Shown here one piece after another: positions 58,179 through 64,000 of a stretch of DNA of 64,000 bases. The notes under the pieces were generated by a model. It saw only the letters and a program-made list of their open reading frames with translations, was not told the origin of the DNA and made no database searches. Position numbers and translations under genes: made by a program. The stretch covers positions 157,732 through 221,731 of the forward strand of contig JAIORK010000032.1 in the NCBI GenBank assembly GCA_021108215.1, in the 5' to 3' direction. Position 1 is the first letter of the stretch. Each line of letters starts with the position of its first letter. This DNA comes from a bacterium. Lineage in GTDB: Bacteria > Oederibacteriota > JAAXVQ01 > JAUVAV01.

Positions 58179-59021
58179 ATGGAAAGCGCGTCGGTCAGGG
58201 AAGAACATCCAAAGGTTTCAGTGATTATGCCTGTTTACAATGCAGAAAAGTTTCTGCCGAAGGCAATAGAAAGTATTGTTCGGCAAACATTTGCGAATTT
58301 TGAGTACATCATTATTGATGATGGTAGCACGGATCAAAGTTGGGCAATAATACAGCAATATGCCGTTAAAGATAAGCGTATTGTCGCGAAGCAAAATCAA
58401 AAGAATTTACATATTAGCCGGACATTAAACCGTTGTTTGCAATTGGCGCAAGGGGAATACATTGCCCGGATGGATGCGGATGATGTTTCAGACACACAAC
58501 GGTTGGCAAAGCAAGTTGTGTATATGGATGCAAACCCCGATATAGGCATTTCGGGCGGCACTATGATTTTGATTGATGAACACGGGGACAAGACAGGCCA
58601 CAAACGCCGCTACCACTTAACGGATGATAAAATACGCAAGTTTATTTTTCGGTATAGTCCGTTTTGCCATCCCGCCATTATGGTGCGTAAAAGGGTATTG
58701 GATGTTTGTGGTGATTACAATTCGGAGTATGATTGGGCGGAAGATTACGAGCTTTATTTCAGGCTTGGTCAGCAAACGAAATTCGGGAATATTCAGGATG
58801 TGTTACTGTATTACCGCGTGTTGGAAAAATCAATCACAACATCCAGGACAAAGGTTATGGAAACAAAGACGCTCGCTATTCGTCAAAAAGCAGTACGCGA
58901 ATATGGCTATACGATGACATTGTTCGATAAAGTTTATTGGATTTTACAATATTTATCCATCAGGATGATTCCTTATCAATGGAAGCGATGGATTTATTCG
59001 AAGATCGCTTCCTGGCGGTAA
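58179..59021 (+). CDS. Glycosyltransferase family 2
   Basis: ATG 58179 after AAGAGGTC gives 280 residues. The GT-A domain shows VSVIMPVYNAEKFLPKAIES, FEYIIIDDGSTDQSW and GEYIARMDADDVSDTQRLAK with the DxD metal site, then SPFCHPAIMVRKRVL and DWAEDYELYFRL, which is the usual catalytic ED motif. It resembles hexosyl- or rhamnosyltransferases of O-antigen loci. The gene is the last before the promoter at 59054. Confidence 0.88.
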   Translation: MESASVREEHPKVSVIMPVYNAEKFLPKAIESIVRQTFANFEYIIIDDGSTDQSWAIIQQYAVKDKRIVAKQNQKNLHISRTLNRCLQLAQGEYIARMDADDVSDTQRLAKQVVYMDANPDIGISGGTMILIDEHGDKTGHKRRYHLTDDKIRKFIFRYSPFCHPAIMVRKRVLDVCGDYNSEYDWAEDYELYFRLGQQTKFGNIQDVLLYYRVLEKSITTSRTKVMETKTLAIRQKAVREYGYTMTLFDKVYWILQYLSIRMIPYQWKRWIYSKIASWR

Positions 59022-59053
59022 AAAAACGAAAAAAAACGGGTCGGATGTTGACA

Positions 59054-59082
59054 TTGACAAGCAAAAAAGCGACTTGTATAAT
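59054..59082 (+). promoter_or_regulatory. Consensus sigma-70-type promoter
   Basis: TTGACA (59054-59059), 17 bases, TATAAT (59077-59082): a perfect match. TTGACA is duplicated directly upstream (59048-59053). It drives the third propeller gene and the GT39/PA14 gene. Confidence 0.88.
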
Positions 59083-59178
59083 GCGAATTTTAATTTGACT
59101 TTATAAGTGTTTCCGGAGTTTTTGGGTGAAAAAGAATGAAACTATTCGATATTTAAAAAATGATAAGGACACTTTCTA

Positions 59179-60252
59179 ATGACCAAATCAAAAAAAAGCA
59201 TCACCAAAGCAAGAAACTCAGAAAAAAAAACTATCTCCGGCAGGAGGGGGGGGAATAAGCCCCAAAAGCAAAATAGCGCAGGAATACCTTTGGAAAAACC
59301 GCAGGATGTTGTGGCTCAAGCTATCGAGCCTTCACAGCGGGGAACTGCTCCCACGAACCACGCTGCTCAATTCCCGCGCTGGATGGGTTGGATGCTATTG
59401 GGTATTCTGTTGGTGGTCGGCATTGAGATTGCTTTTATAACGAAAAGCAAAATGGTTAACATACCCACGACAACGCATATTCAGACATTCGGTGTTCGCG
59501 GAGCTCCGCCCATGGCCAAAGGCAAGTTCTGGGGCCCCATGTATTTGCGTTTGGATGTCATCAGCAAACGTATTGGATTGGTGGATATTAATTTTAATAA
59601 GGTCATTATTTGGAATTATCAAACCGGAAAATTATTACATGAAATCGATGGGAGCCAAATTAAAGAAGGAACATTCAATCCGAGTGGTTTGGAATTTGAC
59701 CGGGAAGGGAATCTCTATATTTTGGATCGTAAGGGTTCCGGGGTTTATCAATTTTCTACAGAGTATACACTGCAAAGAAAATGGGAGGTTTCTTCTCCGA
59801 TCGATATCAAGGCAGGGCCGGACAACACCATTTGTATTTATAATGGGAGTAAGAATGAGCTGTTGCAGTTTGATCCGCAAGGACAAGAGGTCGGTCGTAT
59901 ACCCACTAAGCAATTGAAAAATCCTGTACGTTTGGCAATGGATGAGAATGGGACAACATATTTCCTGGATATTGGGCAGAAAGCGATCGTGGTCTATGAC
60001 GCGCATGGGCGCTACCGGAAAACATGGAAACTGAAGGTGGGGAAACTTTCCCCGGCATCTGCGCTAACTTACAGAAATGGCAGTATTTATTTTTGTGAAA
60101 CCAACCTTCAGCAAATTTTAATTTTCAATTTAAAAGGAAAATTAGTAAAAAAAATAAACATGGCCTATCCAGTCAATATGGATGTTGACGAAAATAATCG
60201 TATTTATTTAACGGGTCATTCCGGTATTGACATTTATGAATTAAATCCATAA
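59179..60252 (+). CDS. Membrane-anchored NHL-like propeller protein 3
   Basis: The 357-residue product has a basic N-terminal tail (residues 1-35, MTKSKKSITKARNSEKKTIS), a Pro/Gln/Ala-rich stretch, one membrane segment (WMLLGILLVVGIEIAFI, about 73-90) and a degenerate beta-propeller outside. Blades are weaker than in the two earlier proteins but visible: LGLVDINFNKVIIWN, LYILDRKGSGVYQFS, TYFLDIGQKAIVVYD and IYFCETNLQQILIFN. It has the same tail-membrane-propeller layout as the protein at 52052 and again precedes a membrane glycosyltransferase. The ribosome site is weak (AAGGACAC). Confidence 0.8.
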   Translation: MTKSKKSITKARNSEKKTISGRRGGNKPQKQNSAGIPLEKPQDVVAQAIEPSQRGTAPTNHAAQFPRWMGWMLLGILLVVGIEIAFITKSKMVNIPTTTHIQTFGVRGAPPMAKGKFWGPMYLRLDVISKRIGLVDINFNKVIIWNYQTGKLLHEIDGSQIKEGTFNPSGLEFDREGNLYILDRKGSGVYQFSTEYTLQRKWEVSSPIDIKAGPDNTICIYNGSKNELLQFDPQGQEVGRIPTKQLKNPVRLAMDENGTTYFLDIGQKAIVVYDAHGRYRKTWKLKVGKLSPASALTYRNGSIYFCETNLQQILIFNLKGKLVKKINMAYPVNMDVDENNRIYLTGHSGIDIYELNP

Positions 60253-60285
60253 AACAGAAAATAAAAAAACGGGTATGGTGAAATA

Positions 60286-63200
60286 ATGAATGGGCTGAAT
60301 CAATTGGCGGTAAAAATAAAATCACATCCTGAATGGATACTCATTCTTATCAGTGTAGTATTATTTGCACTTGGTCAGGAACGGATATTGAACATGAAAT
60401 TTATTCCGGGGATGATGTATACATTTCTGGCGATTGTTGTTTTGTTGGTCTATTGGCGCTGGCATCGCAGCATCCGCACGATTGGGTCTGATTTGCGTCG
60501 CATAATTGATGCGATTAATCACCGGCTTAAATCACCGGAGAAGGTTCGCCAGGATACCCTTGCTACACCCCAGCCGAGCCGGCCGGCACTATCTTCGTCT
60601 ACAGGAATAACTACCAGCATCAGCGTGTCAGTTGCGGAGACTGAAGGAGTACCGTCGCATGACCATCCTAAAGCCATGAATTTTTGGACAAAATTTTCTC
60701 AACGAGTCATTGTGATACCTAAAAAAGTCTTTTTTAGCATTGCAGTTTTTTTTATTATTGCGGGACAACCGTTTTTTATGCTGGATAAAATATCCGTAGG
60801 TATTTTGCTGGTTATCGTGGGTGCAGTCTTGCTTTTTTTACTGCTTTTTCAAAAACAAGAAGCGGTGATTTTGGGCACGGGTGGATTTTTACTGAAACTG
60901 TTTTTTTTATTATTACCCGGGATGACTGTTCTCATTGTGGGGAATGTTTTCCTTGTGAAGTGGGTGAACGTTCATTTTATACGTGAAAGTATAGGCTTGG
61001 TATTGAATGCAATTGGTGTTTTTTTACTTTATAGTTTGTTTCCGCGGAAATTGAAAGACCCGGAACCGGACAACCAAACATTTTTAGATTCGCCCACCGG
61101 AGAAAGCCGGAAATCTTTTCATGTTGGCATTAAAATAGGCTGGGTGATTATAGCAATTGGTTTATATTGGTTTGCGAAAAGTCCAGTAAGTCCACAAGCT
61201 CTTTTGCCCGCGACACTATTAAGCTTGTCGGCTTGGATCGCGTTGTTGTTTTCTTTTCCCTGGAAACGCCAATCCATTGATAGGGTTTTATCTACAGAAC
61301 AACCACTGAAAAAAATATTTATGAAGTGTATTCGTTTGGCGGGATTCGGTTTGGCTTTTTATTTAGCCTATAAAGGACAAAAATTAATCTCGGTCGATCA
61401 ATTGGCAAAAGGTTTGCATTGTTTTTTATGGGCATCGATTGCATTGATACTTGTTTTTCGTGAACCCGCTTCCCAATGGGTTGACACCATGAAGGAAAAA
61501 AATCCGAAATGGTATTGGGAGTTTTTGGCTTTGGCGGTTATTTTGACCATTGCGACTTGGATTCGATTATATCTATTGGATACGATTCCCTATGGGATTG
61601 AATGCGATGAAGCCGGGTCGGGGGTTGCAGCCATGCAGGTATTGAATGGTGAAATTCCTTCGTTGACAGTGGCGAAGGAAGGGGGCAGACCCTTGTTTAT
61701 GCTGCTGCCACGTGTTTTAAGTTTTAAACTTTTCGGTTTGAATCCTGTTGGTTTAAAATTCATGTCAGCGGTCTGGGGTGTGTTTGGTGTTCTTGCGATT
61801 TATATTATGGCAAGGCATATGTTTGGTTTTACGGCCGCAGTTGGTGCCGCAACTCTGATGGCGTTTTCGCGCTGGCACATCCATTTTTCGCGATACGGAT
61901 GGTCAAACATGTTGATGATTTTATTGATCACGCTCGCATTTTATTTTTTTATGAAAGGGATGGAAACCAGAAAAAAAAGCATGTTTTTATGGTCTGGTGT
62001 CGCGATGGGTTTGTGCGTCCAGACGGAAACCTCGGCACGCTTATTACCAATCATTGCAGGCATTATTTTTCTGTATGTGGTCCTCACCCAAAGACGTTTT
62101 TTAGTAAGACACTGGAAACCACTGGTTGTTTTGATGTTGGGGGTTTGGTTGGCCGGCGCGGCGATTTTTAGTTTTTGGGTTCAAAAACCACAATATCTTA
62201 TGAAACGTGTCCAGGAAGTTTCGCTTTTTTCGGAGGACGTGAATGCGCCGAAAAATATATGGGAGGGCATGATCAGGAGCAGTAAATTAAGTTTTATGCA
62301 ATTGAATTCTCATGGTGATTACCGCGGGCGTCATAATGGCGGGCTCTCAGGTGAACCCATGCTGGATTTTTGGTCGGCTATTTTATTCGCATTGGGTGCA
62401 GGGCTTTCTTTATATTATTGGCGGCGAATGCGATATTTTATTTTGTTGGTTTTATTTGTAGGCTTTATGTCGGGGTCTGTTTTTTCTCTGGAGGCACCGC
62501 AATCACATCGGGCATTCGGTATTGTGCCGGTGGTGTTTTTAATGATTGCTGCCTTTTTTGATCGAAGCCGGAGATTACTAAAAGATGTCCTGGGGCGACT
62601 GGGGATAATTCTGGGTGTGCTGGCATTTTTGGCCATGTTGGTTCCTATTGCTAAAACAAATTATTCAAAATATTTTGATACTCAGCCTGCATTTGATGCT
62701 AATTGCACAGCGGCTGCGAAATACATGGGGGGTGATTCTTGGCAAAAGGCACAGCATTATGTGTTGTCCGCGTTTTTATGGATGGGCCATCCGCCGTTTT
62801 TATTTTATGCACCAAAGTTGGATGCAAGTTTCAAATACCGTCTTTCTGAGATAGTTCCGTTTCATTCGTCAGACGATCAGGATGTGTTGTATACCTCGAT
62901 TTTGGAGTATCCACCTGTGATGGAATCGATCAAGTGGTTTTATCCGGAAGGGATTGATAAAGAAGAAAAGCATCCCAAATATGGATTGATGTTTAAATCT
63001 TGGGGTGTTAGCCGGGAGTCGATACTTAAAAAACAAGGGCTGACTGCACGCTATTATGAAAATACAACATGGCAAGGAAAGCCGATCTTGCAGCGTAAGG
63101 ATAAGAATCTTGATTTAACCATAACGCCCGAGACGTGGCCATTATCCGGTTCAGGCTCGGTTGCTTGGGAAGGGACGATTTTTATTCCGCATGAAGGGGA

Positions 63201-63942
63201 GTATACGTTTTATTTATATGGTCAAAGTTTTATTGAAGCAACAATTGGCAAACGAATCAAGCTGCAATCTAATGCCAAACAAGAAGCGGTAAAGAGTATC
63301 TGGTTGTCAGGCGGTTTGCATCCTATCCGGGTACGTGCCAAGTATTTTGGGAAATCAACCAAATTTCTGATGGCGTGGAGTTGTCGGGAGGAGGTCGGTT
63401 ATTACCTGGGTGGGAGCCCGTATAAAAAGCGTTTTTTTAAGCAAGCGATTCCTTTACATCACCTGTTTACTTATCCACAACCGGTAGGATTGCTAGAAAC
63501 GTTATATGCCAATGATCGTTGGGAAGGAAAGCCGATTCGTCAATTCGTCGAACCCCTTCCATTTTTTTATTGGCACAGTACGCCACATGGATTCAGTCCG
63601 CCATTGTCGTATCTCTGGGAAGGATATATTACCGTTGAGAAGGCAGGTCAATATCAATTTGATATCATGACTTCAAATTTCAGTCAGCTGGAAATTGATG
63701 GTGAAAAAGTAATTGTCAAAGGGAACCATCCCAACGGAGAAAAAAATCAAGGTCAGTTGGCAAATCCGGTTTTTCTTACACCGGGGCGACATACATTACG
63801 CATGCTTTGGTCAGCCAGTAATGGTTGGTATTTTAAATTTTTCTGGAAAGTGCCAGGTGGAAAAAAAGAATTAGTGCCCGCTTGGGTGTTGTCGCCGGCA
63901 GAAGAAAACAGAAGGGTTCGACAAAAAAATTGTGAATTGTAA
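60286..63942 (+). CDS. GT39-like membrane glycosyltransferase with two C-terminal PA14 domains
   Basis: The 1218-residue protein has about 10 membrane segments before residue 430, then a second group to about 815. The catalytic loop starts PYGIECDEAGSGVAAMQVLN (about 438), with the acidic residues typical of GT39/ArnT/PMT enzymes. ARHMFGFTAAVGAATLMAFS and WHIHFSRYGWSN also fit that family. The C-terminus carries two PA14 modules: about 918-1045 (GLTARYYENTTWQGKP) and about 1067-1200 (GLLETLYANDRWEGKP, HTLRMLWSASNGWYFKFFW). PA14 domains bind carbohydrate, so the enzyme may hold its acceptor glycan outside the membrane. The long N-terminal membrane part before the GT39 core is extra to the family. 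Confidence 0.85.
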   Translation: MNGLNQLAVKIKSHPEWILILISVVLFALGQERILNMKFIPGMMYTFLAIVVLLVYWRWHRSIRTIGSDLRRIIDAINHRLKSPEKVRQDTLATPQPSRPALSSSTGITTSISVSVAETEGVPSHDHPKAMNFWTKFSQRVIVIPKKVFFSIAVFFIIAGQPFFMLDKISVGILLVIVGAVLLFLLLFQKQEAVILGTGGFLLKLFFLLLPGMTVLIVGNVFLVKWVNVHFIRESIGLVLNAIGVFLLYSLFPRKLKDPEPDNQTFLDSPTGESRKSFHVGIKIGWVIIAIGLYWFAKSPVSPQALLPATLLSLSAWIALLFSFPWKRQSIDRVLSTEQPLKKIFMKCIRLAGFGLAFYLAYKGQKLISVDQLAKGLHCFLWASIALILVFREPASQWVDTMKEKNPKWYWEFLALAVILTIATWIRLYLLDTIPYGIECDEAGSGVAAMQVLNGEIPSLTVAKEGGRPLFMLLPRVLSFKLFGLNPVGLKFMSAVWGVFGVLAIYIMARHMFGFTAAVGAATLMAFSRWHIHFSRYGWSNMLMILLITLAFYFFMKGMETRKKSMFLWSGVAMGLCVQTETSARLLPIIAGIIFLYVVLTQRRFLVRHWKPLVVLMLGVWLAGAAIFSFWVQKPQYLMKRVQEVSLFSEDVNAPKNIWEGMIRSSKLSFMQLNSHGDYRGRHNGGLSGEPMLDFWSAILFALGAGLSLYYWRRMRYFILLVLFVGFMSGSVFSLEAPQSHRAFGIVPVVFLMIAAFFDRSRRLLKDVLGRLGIILGVLAFLAMLVPIAKTNYSKYFDTQPAFDANCTAAAKYMGGDSWQKAQHYVLSAFLWMGHPPFLFYAPKLDASFKYRLSEIVPFHSSDDQDVLYTSILEYPPVMESIKWFYPEGIDKEEKHPKYGLMFKSWGVSRESILKKQGLTARYYENTTWQGKPILQRKDKNLDLTITPETWPLSGSGSVAWEGTIFIPHEGEYTFYLYGQSFIEATIGKRIKLQSNAKQEAVKSIWLSGGLHPIRVRAKYFGKSTKFLMAWSCREEVGYYLGGSPYKKRFFKQAIPLHHLFTYPQPVGLLETLYANDRWEGKPIRQFVEPLPFFYWHSTPHGFSPPLSYLWEGYITVEKAGQYQFDIMTSNFSQLEIDGEKVIVKGNHPNGEKNQGQLANPVFLTPGRHTLRMLWSASNGWYFKFFWKVPGGKKELVPAWVLSPAEENRRVRQKNCEL

Positions 63943-64000
63943 TTACAAGTGCGACAAATTGGGATAAAAAAGAGTCCCTCGACTCAAGAAAACTGATAAT

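Noticed and set aside
1..64000. tRNA, rRNA, transposase and phage genes
   Set aside because: No cloverleaf-like sequence, rRNA segment, transposase, integrase or phage structural gene was recognised anywhere in the window.

Overview
The window looks like a chromosomal piece from an uncultured, diderm, probably anaerobic bacterium. Outer-membrane beta-barrels, lipoprotein signal peptides and long Thr/Pro-rich surface proteins point to two membranes. A citrate synthase of the oxygen-sensitive Re type points to anaerobic metabolism. Giant PA14/Ig/NHL proteins, the DUF2298 plus TIGR03663 pair and many palindromic repeats are typical of poorly cultured candidate phyla. No rRNA or tRNA is present, so I do not assign a phylum. 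Almost every gene is on the + strand; the exceptions are the membrane protein at 39012-41414 and the pair at 44380-46057.

Region 1 (1-14.5 kb) encodes cell-surface proteins: a giant PA14/Ig/NHL protein cut by the window edge, a continuation reading frame that suggests a split NHL propeller, a PorV-like outer-membrane protein, an NHL lipoprotein flanked on both sides by CACGGAG-type inverted repeats, and a LysM protein with a large predicted beta-barrel. Region 2 (14.9-22.7 kb) is a tricarboxylic-acid cluster: Re-citrate synthase, NADP-isocitrate dehydrogenase, a small coiled-coil protein, malate dehydrogenase, two-subunit class I fumarase and aconitase. Region 3 (23.2-27.2 kb) has two exported surface proteins (beta-helix type; Thr/Pro-rich with a sorting-like tail), a cyclophilin lipoprotein and a 44-residue Lys/Ala histone-like protein.

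Region 4 (27.2-36 kb) is the pyrimidine operon pyrR-B-C-K-D, then a PAP2 phosphatase, three long hairpin repeats, a polysaccharide deacetylase, pyrF, pyrE and an FKBP isomerase. A clear PyrR-type attenuator precedes it. Region 5 (36-46 kb) holds a CPBP protease, a SpoIID-like lipoprotein, two GT-C-type membrane glycosyltransferase candidates on opposite strands, a DUF2378/V4R-like protein and a membrane-bound class III nucleotide cyclase.

Region 6 (46.4-64 kb) is the most unusual part: DUF2298 and TIGR03663 membrane proteins, each with a zinc ribbon, three membrane-anchored NHL or NHL-like propeller proteins, a flippase, DPM1-like and other GT2/GT4 glycosyltransferases, two methyltransferases, and a GT39-like enzyme with two C-terminal PA14 domains. 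I read this as an envelope glycoconjugate assembly locus whose product is unknown. It may share a promoter class with region 5: two consensus promoters, at 41408 and 46381, are alike even in their spacers.
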